Assembly: GCF_017301735.1 (NCBI RefSeq) | Contig: NZ_CP071090.1 | Coordinates: forward strand, 6,314,001 to 6,378,000 | DNA: 64,000 nucleotides | From: Pyxidicoccus parkwaysis | Lineage (GTDB): Bacteria > Myxococcota > Myxococcia > Myxococcales > Myxococcaceae | Reading direction: 5' to 3' | Shown: positions 17,142-29,521 of the stretch, piece by piece | Layout of the letters: every line of letters begins with the position of its first letter | Position numbering within the stretch: the first letter of the stretch is position 1 | Program-made: the position numbers and the translations under genes | The notes under the pieces: generated by a model | Told to the model about the DNA's origin: nothing | The model's database searches: none | Seen by the model: only the letters and a program-made list of their open reading frames with translations

Positions 17142-17275
17142 GGGCCGGCCACTCTAGGCACGCGCCCCGGGCCCCGCGAGGTCGGCGAGGACACACCATG
17201 CGGGAATGTCCACCCCGGACACTCGAGCACGGGGGCAAGCGCGTCAGCGCGCTGCGGCAGCGCGGCCGACGTCTT

Positions 17276-17331
17276 AAGTTGGTGTGAAAGCGTGCACGCT
17301 TCGCGTAGGTGTGAGGTGCACCCCCCAACTT
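17276..17331. promoter_or_regulatory. Nested inverted repeats in front of the PHP gene
   Basis: Outer arms AAGTTGG (17276-17282) and CCAACTT (17325-17331) enclose a perfect 14-bp palindrome AAGCGTGCACGCTT (17288-17301) and two direct copies of GGTGTGA (17281 and 17308). The array ends 13 bp before the TTG start, overlapping the likely promoter/leader region. Confidence 0.5.
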
Positions 17332-17344
17332 TCGGGAGCCTGCC

Positions 17345-18163
17345 TTGATTGACCTGCACTCGCACACCACCGCCAGCGACGGGCAGTACCCGCCGTCGGA
17401 GCTGCTGGCGCTCGCGGCGGCCGCCGGGGTGACGGTGCTGGCGGTGACGGACCACGACACGGTGGCGGGGCTGGGCGAGGCGGCGGAGGCGGCGCGCGTG
17501 CACGGGGTGGAGCTGGTGCCGGGCATCGAGGTGTCGGCCTTCATCCACGGGCGCGAGGTGCACATCCTCGGGCACTTCCTGCGGCCGGACGACGAGGACA
17601 TCGCCCGCTTCTCCGAGCGGTTGCGCCAGGAGCGCGACACGCGGATGGAGGCCATGTTGGAGCGGATGCGGCAGCTCGGCTATCCCGTGCGGATGGAGCA
17701 CGTGCGCGCGGTGGCGGGCAACGCACAGCTCGGGCGGCCGCACCTGGCGCGGGTGTTGGTGGAGAAGGGCTGGGCGGTGGACGTGAAGGAGGCCTTCGAC
17801 CGCTTCCTGGGCACGCGCGGCGCGGCCTGGGTGGACCGGTACAAGCTGGACGGCGCGGAGGCCATCCGCCTCATCCGCAAGGCCGGAGGCACCGCGACGC
17901 TCGCCCACCCCGGCTCCTCGCGCATGGAGCGGCTGGAGATTCGCGCGCTGGCGAAGGCCGGGCTGGCCGGGCTGGAGGTGCTCCACTCGGACCACAACCC
18001 CAGCGTGCGGCAGAAGTACCTCGCGCTGGCGAAGGAGCTGGACCTGGTGCCCACCTCCGGCAGCGACTTCCACGGCGAGGCCGTGTCCCCGGACCACAAG
18101 CTGGGCAACGCCGCCATGCCGCCGGAGCTCTTCGCCAAGCTCCGCGCTCGCGCCGCGGCATGA
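17345..18163 (+). CDS. PHP-domain phosphoesterase (RNase AM/nucleoside bisphosphate phosphatase-like)
   Basis: 272 residues from a TTG start with GGGAG 7 nt upstream. All PHP metal motifs are present: DLHSHTTASDG (HxH plus Asp), VTDHDT, PGIEVS, LAHPG and TSGSDFHG. The length and single-domain layout match the YciV/TrpH group that hydrolyses 3',5'-nucleoside bisphosphates and trims short RNA from the 5' end; histidinol phosphatase is less likely. No other ATG lies close to the HSH motif, so TTG is well supported. Confidence 0.88.
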   Translation: MIDLHSHTTASDGQYPPSELLALAAAAGVTVLAVTDHDTVAGLGEAAEAARVHGVELVPGIEVSAFIHGREVHILGHFLRPDDEDIARFSERLRQERDTRMEAMLERMRQLGYPVRMEHVRAVAGNAQLGRPHLARVLVEKGWAVDVKEAFDRFLGTRGAAWVDRYKLDGAEAIRLIRKAGGTATLAHPGSSRMERLEIRALAKAGLAGLEVLHSDHNPSVRQKYLALAKELDLVPTSGSDFHGEAVSPDHKLGNAAMPPELFAKLRARAAA

Positions 18164-18167
18164 GCCC

Positions 18168-18186
18168 CGGGGTGGCCTTCACCCCG
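18168..18186. terminator. Weak hairpin between the PHP and kinase genes
   Basis: CGGGGTG-gcctt-CACCCCG is a 7-bp stem 5 bp after the PHP stop codon. There is no U-tract. It separates the PHP gene from the receptor-kinase transcription unit. Confidence 0.35.
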
Positions 18187-18245
18187 CGTCGTAGAATCCA
18201 GGGAAAGAAGAGGCGTCTGGATTTTTTGCTACGCTTCCCTTCTCC

Positions 18246-21343
<3,098 letters not shown>

Positions 21344-21347
<4 letters not shown>

Positions 21348-22228
21348 CACCCGCCCCTCTCACGGAGCTGTTGCTGTCACACGCGCCTCCGGAGCAACGG
21401 GAAGCATTGCACGCGGTATCCGACCTGGAAGCCCTGCTGGAAGGACTCCTCGTGAAGGGCCGCGAGGAATGGCCCGACGTGACGCTCGCACCGGAGAAGT
21501 TCCTCCGTCACCTCGCACGACACCTGCCCTCGGAAGGCTCGACCGAGGACGCGCTCCGCCAGCTTCGCGCCGCGGACCTGTACCTCGCCTGCGCGTGCGC
21601 CACGGGCGAGTCCCAGGCCCTGAGACACTTCGAGCGTCACGTGCTGTCCAAGGTCGCCTCGCGCCTGAGCACGGCTCCCGGCGTCACGCTGGACGAGGTG
21701 CTTCAGGTCGCCCGCCAGCGATTGCTCCTGGGCGTGGCGGGCTCGCCGCCGAAAATCTCCGAGTTCTCCGGCCGGGGCGCGCTGAGCGGCTGGGTGCGCA
21801 TCGTCGCCTCGCGCATCGCCCGTGAGCTGCGCAGCCAGGCCGGACGTCAGGAATTGATTTCCGACTCGCCGCACGCCCTGGAGCGCCTGCTGTCCGGAGG
21901 CAACCCGGAGAAGGATTTGCTCCAGGCCCACTCGCGCCAGGCGCTCACCGAGTCCCTCCAGGCCGCCCTCGCGGAGCTCACCGAGCGCGAGCGCGCCCTG
22001 CTCCGCCTGCACCACCTGCACGGCCTCACCATGGACCGCATCGCGACCATGTACGGCGAGCCCCGCTCCAGCATCGCCCGCCACGTGGCCCAGGCCCGAG
22101 AGAAGCTCCTCAAGCTCACCCACCGCGAGCTGGCCTCGCGACTGAAGCTGAATGGGCAGGAGTTGGAGAGTCTTCTGGGACTGGTCCAGAGTCATCTGGA
22201 CCTCAGCCTGCATCGGCTGATGGATTAG
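21344..22228 (+). CDS. Sigma-70 family (ECF-like) RNA polymerase sigma factor
   Basis: 294 residues. Region 2 is atypical (about 100-165, ending ISEFSGRGALSGWVRIVASRIA). Region 4 is clear: LTERERALLRLHHLHGLTMDRIATMYGEPRSSIARHV near 212-250, a helix-turn-helix that binds -35 elements. This long N-terminal form resembles sigma factors expanded in myxobacteria and planctomycetes that are often encoded beside Ser/Thr kinases. Translation is coupled to the kinase gene through a 4-bp ATGA overlap, so both should be made in fixed ratio. The target promoters are unknown. Confidence 0.85.
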
Positions 22229-22297
22229 CACCGCGCTGTCTGTGTTTCGGCGGGCCTGTCGGGAGCCGGAAGCCAGGGCCTGCTACGCTGCGGGCCC

Positions 22298-23323
22298 ATG
22301 GAACCAACAGACCCTGAAGTGATGCCGTTCATCCAGGGGCTTTTCAACGGGGTGCTCCTGGGCGCCCTCGCCTATCTCTTCGTGCGCTACGTGCTGGGCG
22401 GACTCTTCACCGTCGACCAGAACGTGCGCGCGGTGAAGGTTCGGCTGGGCCGCGCCGAGCGCCTCGGAGCCAACCTCACCAACCGTGACGGCCCGCTCTC
22501 CGAGGGGCTCGCCCGCACCGACGAGGAGCGCTACGTCTATCCGCAGCTCCGCGTCATCTCCTCCGGAGGCCCGTACTTCAAATGGCCCTGGGAGCAGGTG
22601 CGCAAGGTCTCCGTCGCCACGCAGACGCTCAACATGGCCTTCGACCCCGAGTCCCCCGAGGCCAACCAGGGTGGCACCGTGGTGGATGCCGTCACCAAGG
22701 ACCAGCTCAACACCGGCCTCACCGGGCAGATTCGCTACCGCGTCTCGGAGAAGAACCTCTACGCGTACCTCTTCGGCGTGAAGAAGCCGGTGGCCCACGT
22801 CATGGGATTCTTCATCTCCATCCTCCGCCAGCGCATCGCCAACTTCGAGGCGCCGCCCGCCGCGCGCGACGACAACAGCCTGGAGGCCAGCGTCGTCTCG
22901 GGCGTGTCCATCAATGACCTGCGCAAGAATCTGAGGGACCTCAACGAGCACATGGTCCACGAGTGCCGGGGCAGCGAGGCGCGCTACGGCGTGGTGCTGG
23001 AGGCGTCGCTCATCACCGGCATCGACCCGCCGCAGGAGGTGGAGAGCGCGCTGGCCGCCATCAACACCGCGCACAACCACGTCTCCAGCGACATCAGCCT
23101 CGCGCAGGCCTCCGCGGACCAGAAAATCGTCCAGAGCCGCCGCGCGGTGGAAATCGAGACGCTGAAGGCGCAGGCAGAGGTGGAGCCCCTCGTCGCCCTG
23201 TCCAACGAGTTGGCCATGCTCAAGCGCAGCGGTCCGGGCGCGCTCCGGGCGTACCTGCGCAACATCCGGCTGGGTCTGTACCAGAAGGCCCAGGCGGTGG
23301 TGATGGGGGTGAAGAATGGTTAG
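22298..23323 (+). CDS. SPFH/Band 7 domain membrane protein A
   Basis: 341 residues. An N-terminal membrane anchor (GVLLGALAYLFVRYVLGGLF, about 18-37) is followed by an SPFH/prohibitin domain (about 40-260: QNVRAVKVRLGRAERLG, GGPYFKWPWEQVRKV) and a helical C-terminal part. Such proteins build membrane microdomains with partners. It begins 70 bp after the sigma gene and overlaps the second SPFH gene by 8 bp, so a kinase-sigma-SPFH-SPFH transcript is plausible. No NfeD-like partner gene follows. Confidence 0.85.
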   Translation: MEPTDPEVMPFIQGLFNGVLLGALAYLFVRYVLGGLFTVDQNVRAVKVRLGRAERLGANLTNRDGPLSEGLARTDEERYVYPQLRVISSGGPYFKWPWEQVRKVSVATQTLNMAFDPESPEANQGGTVVDAVTKDQLNTGLTGQIRYRVSEKNLYAYLFGVKKPVAHVMGFFISILRQRIANFEAPPAARDDNSLEASVVSGVSINDLRKNLRDLNEHMVHECRGSEARYGVVLEASLITGIDPPQEVESALAAINTAHNHVSSDISLAQASADQKIVQSRRAVEIETLKAQAEVEPLVALSNELAMLKRSGPGALRAYLRNIRLGLYQKAQAVVMGVKNG

Positions 23324-24221
23324 CACGCTGATTGGCGCCATCATCGGCTTCTTCGGCATGGCCATTGGCCTGCCCTTCTTCTTCGCGCTGCTGCGGCTGT
23401 TCGGCTTCTACGCCATCGTCCAGGAGCGCTCGTGCCGGGTGTACGTGTTGTTCGGCTCGGTGGTGTGCACGCTGGACGAGCCCGGCGTCCACTTCCTGTG
23501 GCCGAAGCTCGGGTGGAAGGCGCTCATCGTCAACCTCGTGGGCCGCTGCCACGTCGTGGACCTGCGGCTGGACCAGCAGTACCTGCGCAGCCAGGCGGTG
23601 AACTCCGAGGAGGGCGCGCCGATGGGCATCGGCATCTGGTACGAGATGTACGTCTCGGACCCGAAGCGCTTCCTCTTCGAGAACGCGGACCCGCGCGGCA
23701 GCCTCGCCGCCAACGTGAGCAACGCCGCCGTGCGCTGCCTGTCCAACATGAAGCTGGCCGCCATGCTGGAGACGCGGCACGAGATGAGCCGCACCGTGCG
23801 CGCCGAGGTCAGCCCCCAGAGCCACGAGTGGGGCTACAAGCTGGGCAGCGTCTACGTGCGCAAGGTCCACTTCCGCGACGCGCAGATGATTCGGCAGATT
23901 GAGGAGAAGGTCGTCAACCGGCTGCGTCAGGTGACGAGCGCCATCCGTCAGGACGGCGCCAACCAGGTGAGCATCATCACCAGCACCGCCGAGCGGCAGA
24001 GCGCCGTGGAGTTCGCTCGCGCCGCCGCGCTGCGGCCCCAGATTGTCGGCGCCGCGCTGAAGAAGATTGGCGAGGACCCCGAGGTGCTGGAGGCCACCTT
24101 CGAGTTGCTGGAGACGCAGCGCCTGTTGGAGAGCGGCGCGCAGCTCACGCTGCTTCCCGAGGGCCAGCGCAACGAATTGGTCACCCAGCTCCTCACCGCG
24201 CGCACGGGAAGCCGCCCGTAG
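23316..24221 (+). CDS. SPFH/Band 7 domain membrane protein B
   Basis: 301 residues. Membrane anchor LIGAIIGFFGMAIGLPFFFALLRLF (about 5-29), SPFH domain with CRVYVLFGSVVCTLDEPGVHFLWPKLGW, then the charged helix QMIRQIEEKVVNRLRQVTSAIRQDGA. It overlaps the previous SPFH gene by 8 bp. Two different SPFH proteins in tandem suggest a hetero-oligomer of the HflK/HflC or stomatin type. No FtsH gene is adjacent. Confidence 0.85.
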   Translation: MVSTLIGAIIGFFGMAIGLPFFFALLRLFGFYAIVQERSCRVYVLFGSVVCTLDEPGVHFLWPKLGWKALIVNLVGRCHVVDLRLDQQYLRSQAVNSEEGAPMGIGIWYEMYVSDPKRFLFENADPRGSLAANVSNAAVRCLSNMKLAAMLETRHEMSRTVRAEVSPQSHEWGYKLGSVYVRKVHFRDAQMIRQIEEKVVNRLRQVTSAIRQDGANQVSIITSTAERQSAVEFARAAALRPQIVGAALKKIGEDPEVLEATFELLETQRLLESGAQLTLLPEGQRNELVTQLLTARTGSRP

Positions 24222-24240
24222 CACGCAGGTGGGTTGCTCA

Positions 24241-24272
24241 GGCCCGCGAGCCCGGTGCAAGGCTCGCGGGCC
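24241..24272. terminator. Strong inverted repeat between convergent SPFH and decarboxylase genes
   Basis: A perfect 12-bp stem, GGCCCGCGAGCC / GGCTCGCGGGCC, around an 8-nt loop. It lies between the two stop codons, with no long U-tract on either strand. Confidence 0.6.
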
Positions 24273-24314
24273 ACGACGCGCTACCTCGCAACCCTGAGCC
24301 AATTGCAACCATGC

Positions 24315-25715
24315 TCAGAGAAGCTCCCCGGCGGCCGCGAGCACTTCCGCCATCACCGTGTCCACATCCTCGGGCGAGGTGCGGTGATTGACGAAACAGG
24401 CACGCAACACGAAGCGCCCGTGCAGCGTCGCGTTGGAGAGATAGGCACGGCCGCGCGCGTTGATGCGAGCCATCAACCGCGCGTTGAACGCATCGCGCTC
24501 TGAATCTGGAACGCGGCCCGCATAGCGGAAGCACACCGCGCTCAGCCTGGCCGGCGCGAGCAACTCCAATTCGGGTGCGGCGCGGATGAGTGACTCCATG
24601 CGCCGCGCGTTCTCCACGTCACGGCGGATGGCCTCCCGGAACGCCGCGAGGCCGTGGTAGCGCACGGAGAGCCACACCTTCAGCGCGCGGGCCCGGCGGG
24701 ACAATTCCATCGACTCGTCGAAGAAGGCGAAGCCCTCCACCGCGTCGGCGTTCATCGTGCGCACGTAGTCGCCGCTGAAGGAGAACGCCTTGCGCGCGGC
24801 GCCCGGGTCGCGGAACAGCAGCACGCCGCAGTCCACCGGTTGGTAGAGCCACTTGTGCGCGTCCATGGAGAGCGAGTCGGCCAATGACATGCCCTCGAAC
24901 GCGTCCGGCAGGGCCATGGCGGCGAGCGCCCCGTAGGCGCCGTCCACGTGCATCCACAGTCCCTGCGCGCGGGCGATGCGCGACACCTCAGGAAGCGGGT
25001 CCACCGCGCCGGTGTTGACGGTGCCCGCCGTGGCCACCACTGCCAGCGGGCGCCGACCGGCGGCGCGGTCCTCGGCGATGGCGCGCTCCAGCAACTCGGG
25101 ACGCATGCGCCACTCGGAGTCGACGGGAATCAGCCGGAGGTTCTTCCGCCCCAGGCCGAGCAGCGCCATCGCCTTGGGAATGGACATGTGGACCTCGGAC
25201 GAGGCGTACACCACGCCGGAGGGCGAGCCCTCCTCGTTCGCGGGAGCCAGCGCCTCGCGAGCCATCGCCAGGCCCATGAGGTTCGCCGCCGAGCCGCCAC
25301 CCGCGAAGCTGCCGGTGAAGCCGTCGCAGCCCACCGCGCGCGCCAGGCTCCGCACCACCGAGCGCTCCAGACTCACAATCGTGGGCGCGGAGCGCCACGC
25401 GGTGACGTTCTGGTTGATGACGCTGGCTACGTAGTCCCCCAGCACGCCCACCGGCTCGCCCGAGCCAAACACATACGCAAGGAAGCGCGCGTTACCCGCG
25501 CGGGAGCCATCCATGACGGGCTTCAGCGCCTCCAGCGCGGCGTCCTTCAAGCCCTCCTCGGGCAGGCCCTCCGCGAACAGCGCCTCCGTGACGGCGCCCG
25601 TGGTGTCGGGGGCGATGCGCCGTGAGTCCAGGTCCGCGAGCCATTGCTCCGCGAGAGATGAAATCCGGTCAGCGAGACGACGAAACTGCGCGGGAGTCAC
25701 GTCCAGGGCGCTCAT
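24315..25715 (-). CDS. PLP-dependent group II amino acid decarboxylase
   Basis: 466 residues. The PLP lysine is in SMDAHKWLYQPVDCG, and the upstream LWMHVDGAYGA carries the Asp that contacts the pyridine nitrogen. GGSAANLMGL binds the phosphate. This layout is that of aromatic-L-amino-acid/histidine/diaminobutyrate decarboxylases; the substrate cannot be fixed from sequence by eye. Myxobacterial genomes commonly carry such enzymes in both primary and secondary metabolism. No biosynthetic cluster surrounds this gene, so a housekeeping amine or aspartate route is possible. Confidence 0.85.
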   Translation of the reverse strand: MSALDVTPAQFRRLADRISSLAEQWLADLDSRRIAPDTTGAVTEALFAEGLPEEGLKDAALEALKPVMDGSRAGNARFLAYVFGSGEPVGVLGDYVASVINQNVTAWRSAPTIVSLERSVVRSLARAVGCDGFTGSFAGGGSAANLMGLAMAREALAPANEEGSPSGVVYASSEVHMSIPKAMALLGLGRKNLRLIPVDSEWRMRPELLERAIAEDRAAGRRPLAVVATAGTVNTGAVDPLPEVSRIARAQGLWMHVDGAYGALAAMALPDAFEGMSLADSLSMDAHKWLYQPVDCGVLLFRDPGAARKAFSFSGDYVRTMNADAVEGFAFFDESMELSRRARALKVWLSVRYHGLAAFREAIRRDVENARRMESLIRAAPELELLAPARLSAVCFRYAGRVPDSERDAFNARLMARINARGRAYLSNATLHGRFVLRACFVNHRTSPEDVDTVMAEVLAAAGELL

Positions 25716-25928
25716 GGTGCGCGCACGCTAACGCCCAACATGGTCGGGGTGAAGGAAGGGACGGGACGCCGCACCCATCGGACTCTGGAGAGGAGGCTCG
25801 AACATTGCGGCTCATGTGCTGCCCCGGCCTGGAGTTTGCGCCCGGCGGTCTCGCGGCGAATGGCCATGAACGCGCGGTCACCATCGCTGGCAGGATGCAG
25901 CCTTCCCTTCCACTCCGCGAGTGAGGCC

Positions 25929-26156
25929 ATGGCGAAGAAGCGTCCCGACCGAGACCTGGAGAAGACCTACCCGCGCAAGGACTTCGTCGCGAAGCTGCGG
26001 CGGCTGGCGGATGCGATTGAGGCCGGCAAGGCATTCAGCATCCAGATTGCCGGAGAGCGCCTGCACATCCCCGCCGACGCGCACTTCAACATCGAGCATG
26101 AGCGCGAGGGCAGCGTGGACGAGGTGGAGTTCCAGCTCCGCTGGCAGCGTGAGTAG
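25929..26156 (+). CDS. Small amphi-Trp-type domain protein
   Basis: 75 residues starting MAKKRPDRDLEKTYPRKDF. A helix (KLRRLADAIEAGKAFSIQI) is followed by strands ending EVEFQLRWQRE, which resembles the amphi-Trp domain with its terminal aromatic strand. These proteins have no known function. It stands alone on the plus strand, and its stop lies 3 bp from the convergent chemoreceptor gene. Confidence 0.65.
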   Translation: MAKKRPDRDLEKTYPRKDFVAKLRRLADAIEAGKAFSIQIAGERLHIPADAHFNIEHEREGSVDEVEFQLRWQRE

Positions 26157-26159
26157 GTG

Positions 26160-27749
26160 CTAACTCCGCGTCGTCTTGAACCGGCTGGTGACGGCCGTCA
26201 GCCCCTCGGCCACCGCTTGCAGGTCCTGCGCGATGCGGGTGGTGCGCCCCGTCGCGTCCACGCCCTGCTTCACCAACTCCGCCACGTTGCGCGCACCCTG
26301 CACGGCCTGCTCGCTGGACTGACGCTGCTGCCTCGTGGCGATGGTGATTTGACGGGCTGCCTCACTGGTGCCGCGCGCCAGCTCGACGATGCGCTGGAAC
26401 ACGGAGGAGGCCTGCTCGGCGACTTCGACGCCGCGGTCGCTGGTGGCCATGCCCACGCGCGCCTTGGCCGCGGCCTCCTCGCCCGAGTCCTGCACCTTCT
26501 CGACGATGCGGGCGATGTCTCGCGCGGAGGCGGACACGTTCTCCGCCAGCTTGCGCATCTCCGCGGCCACCAGCGAGAAGCCGCGCCCCACCTCGCCCGC
26601 CTTGGTGCCCTCCAGCGCCGCGTTCAGCGCGAGCAGGTCCGAGCGCTCCGCCACCTGATTGATGACCTGCGCAATCTTGGACACCTGCTGGAGGTCCTGA
26701 TTCAGACCGACAATCGCGTCGGCCACGCCCTTGGACTCGGTGCGGATGTCGTTGATGCCGGCCACCACCTGGGCCACGACGGCCATGGCCTCGGCCACCG
26801 CCTCGTGCGTGCGGCGCGCGGCGGACTCCACCACCTCGGTGGAGCTGGAGATCTGCTCGGCCGTGCGGCTCAGCTCCTCGAACGTCGCGGCAATCTGCTG
26901 CGCATACGCGGCCTGCTGGCTGATGACGTGCTCCTGGTCCGCGGACGCCCCCAGGAGCCCCCGCGACGCCCCGGAGAGCTGCTCCGTCCGGGACATCAGC
27001 TCCATCACCGTGCCGCGCAACGCGCCGAGCATCTTGTTGAAGGACTGCGCCATGAGCCGCACCTCGCCCGTGGCCGGCACCTCCAGCTCCCCGCGCGACA
27101 TGTCCCCGCGCGTCACGTCCCGCACCACCTCCGTCACGCGCGACACGGGCTCGACGATGTTGCGGCTGATGAGCAGCACCAGGAACAGGCCGGCCAGCAG
27201 CGCGCCCGCCAGCCCCACCCACGCGCGGCCTCGCAGCTCCGTCATCGTCGTCATCTCATTGCCCACGCCGAAGCCCGCCACGTAGATGAGGCCGCCGCTC
27301 GCGCAGCGCACCACCACCTCGGCGTGTTCTCCGCGCGCCGGCGAACGGGACGTCACACACCCCTCCGGCGGCAACACGCCCGCGTCCCTTCCCTTGCCGG
27401 ACGGAGTCAGCTTGCCGTGCTCGTACACCGCGCTGCCGTCCGGCTTGAGCAGCGCCTGGTAGCGCACCGCGAAGCCGCTGTTCTCGTCGGCGGAGTCGCG
27501 CGACTCGAGCCGGCTGAACACCGCCTCCAGCGCCTGCTTGTCCGGAGCGCGCTCCGCCGCGAGCAGCGCCGGGTGCTGCGCCATCAGCAGCCCCACCACC
27601 TGCGCGCGCTTCTCCACCAGCGCCAGGCTGACGTTGCGCTGCTGGGAGGGGAAGTACACCACCGAGAAGACGACCACCGCGAGGCAGGGCACCAGCACCG
27701 CGATGGCCACCTGCATCCGCAAGCTGAGCCGGCCCCACATGCCTGTCAT
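26160..27749 (-). CDS. Methyl-accepting chemotaxis protein
   Basis: 529 residues. TM1 is near 12-32 (MQVAIAVLVPCLAVVVFSVV), a periplasmic sensor region of about 150 residues follows, TM2 is near 184-202, HAMP near 203-255, and the signalling domain runs to the end. The hairpin tip reads SDLLALNAALEGTKAGEVGRGF, close to the canonical LNAAIEAARAGE. No C-terminal NWETF tether or che genes are seen, so it must feed a Che/Frz-type system elsewhere. In myxobacteria these systems serve motility, development or gene control. Confidence 0.92.
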   Translation of the reverse strand: MTGMWGRLSLRMQVAIAVLVPCLAVVVFSVVYFPSQQRNVSLALVEKRAQVVGLLMAQHPALLAAERAPDKQALEAVFSRLESRDSADENSGFAVRYQALLKPDGSAVYEHGKLTPSGKGRDAGVLPPEGCVTSRSPARGEHAEVVVRCASGGLIYVAGFGVGNEMTTMTELRGRAWVGLAGALLAGLFLVLLISRNIVEPVSRVTEVVRDVTRGDMSRGELEVPATGEVRLMAQSFNKMLGALRGTVMELMSRTEQLSGASRGLLGASADQEHVISQQAAYAQQIAATFEELSRTAEQISSSTEVVESAARRTHEAVAEAMAVVAQVVAGINDIRTESKGVADAIVGLNQDLQQVSKIAQVINQVAERSDLLALNAALEGTKAGEVGRGFSLVAAEMRKLAENVSASARDIARIVEKVQDSGEEAAAKARVGMATSDRGVEVAEQASSVFQRIVELARGTSEAARQITIATRQQRQSSEQAVQGARNVAELVKQGVDATGRTTRIAQDLQAVAEGLTAVTSRFKTTRS

Positions 27750-27958
27750 CTCCCCTCAGTGGTGATCCACGCCGGAACGGGCGTCCAGCGACGGTAGGCG
27801 TCCGCCCGCGGAGCGTCAAACGGGGCTCCCGCAACCCCCACGCCCCGGCGGGCAGGCGCCAGCAGGCTGGGGCGCCCAGGGACGGGAGCGGGCCGACAAG
27901 CTCCGCTTTTCGCCGTCATCTCAAGGGGTTGGAGCACCGCCCCGGGGGGACTTTCCCT

Positions 27959-27988
27959 TTGACATGGCGCGGCCGGTGTCATTAGGTT
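27959..27988 (+). promoter_or_regulatory. Candidate promoter of nuoAB
   Basis: TTGACA (27959-27964) is a perfect -35. After 18 nt comes TAGGTT (27983-27988), a weak -10, which would put the start site about 3 nt before the nuoA ATG. No good ribosome site is visible before that ATG, consistent with a leaderless or near-leaderless mRNA. Confidence 0.35.
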
Positions 27989-27997
27989 CCGCGCGCG

Positions 27998-28369
27998 ATG
28001 ACTCCCACTCCACTCTCGCCCTACCTGCCCCTGGCAGTGGTGCTGCTGCTGGCCGGCGGCATGGCGATGCTCATTCCCCAGATCACCACCCGTCTGGGGC
28101 CCCGGCGTCCGAGCGCCATCAAGTCCACCAGCTTCGAAGCCGGCTCCGAGTCGAGCGGCCCGGCGCGCCAGCGCTTCGCGGTGAAGTTCTACGTCGTCGC
28201 GCTGTTGTTCATCGTGTTCGACGTCGAAGCGGTGTTCCTCTACCCCTGGGCGGTCAACTTCAAGGCGCTCGGCTGGTTCGGGTACGTGGAGATGCTGATC
28301 TTCGCGGTGACGCTCGTCGTGGGCCTCATCTACATCTGGAAGAAGGGCGCCCTCGACTGGGAGAGCTGA
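27998..28369 (+). CDS. nuoA: NADH-quinone oxidoreductase subunit A
   Basis: 123 residues, three membrane helices (LPLAVVLLLAGGMAMLIP; KFYVVALLFIVFDVEAVFLYPW; YVEMLIFAVTLVVGLIYIW). FEAGSESSGPARQRFAVKFY and IVFDVEAVFLYPWA are the conserved loop and helix of complex I subunit A at the quinone channel. It lies 6 bp before nuoB. Confidence 0.95.
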   Translation: MTPTPLSPYLPLAVVLLLAGGMAMLIPQITTRLGPRRPSAIKSTSFEAGSESSGPARQRFAVKFYVVALLFIVFDVEAVFLYPWAVNFKALGWFGYVEMLIFAVTLVVGLIYIWKKGALDWES

Positions 28370-28375
28370 GACACC

Positions 28376-28939
<564 letters not shown>

Positions 28940-28971
28940 CGAGGAATCACGCGCCCCACGCGCGGTAGTGA

Positions 28972-29019
28972 CAGGGCCCCGCGTGCCTCCCCCTCAACGG
29001 GCGAGGCGCCGGGGCCCTG
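28972..29019 (+). terminator. Terminator after nuoB
   Basis: CAGGGCCCCG (28972-28981) pairs with CGGGGCCCTG (29010-29019), a perfect 10-bp stem, followed by gcTTTTgc. It ends the nuoAB message, and read on the other strand could also serve the thioesterase gene. Confidence 0.7.
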
Positions 29020-29044
29020 GCTTTTGCGGCGCCGGCTCGGCTGG

Positions 29045-29521
29045 CTACCAGCGGTGATACGCGGGGTGGCCGGGCTTCACGGCGACGAAGGTGCCGCGGC
29101 AGGTGGCCGTCACCTTGCCGCCCGCGGTGAGGGTGCCTTCAATCACCGCGCGGTCGCCCTGAATCTCCACCGGCTTCGCCTCCAGGTGCACCGGCCCGGA
29201 CATGGGCGTGGGGCGCTTGAGGGTGATGGAGTAGTCGGCGGTGACGGTGCACGGCGGGGAGTCCACGCCCTGCGTCTTCATCAGGTGGTAGGCGGCCGTC
29301 CAGTTGCAGTGGCAGTCCAGCAGCGCGCCGATGATGCCGCCGTTGAGGACGCCGGGGAACGCCTGGTGATGCTCCAGCGGCGTCCAGTCCGCGACAACGA
29401 GGTCACCCTCCACGCGGCTGCGGATTCGCAGGCCCATCGGGTTGGCCGGCCCGCAGCCGAAGCAGCTGTTGTGGGGGGCGTAACGCTCCTGGAGGCTTGG
29501 TGTTTCGGGGGTCGTCGACAT
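29045..29521 (-). CDS. PaaI-type hotdog thioesterase
   Basis: 158 residues. The N-terminal HNSCFGCGPANPMGLRI and the catalytic-helix region FPGVLNGGIIGALLDCHCNW match hotdog-fold acyl-CoA thioesterases. The start at 29521 is chosen because the CFGCG segment near residue 20 is conserved. Its first 119 bp also encode the C-terminus of the sulfatase in another frame. It lies inside the gap that splits the nuo genes. Confidence 0.82.
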   Translation of the reverse strand: MSTTPETPSLQERYAPHNSCFGCGPANPMGLRIRSRVEGDLVVADWTPLEHHQAFPGVLNGGIIGALLDCHCNWTAAYHLMKTQGVDSPPCTVTADYSITLKRPTPMSGPVHLEAKPVEIQGDRAVIEGTLTAGGKVTATCRGTFVAVKPGHPAYHRW

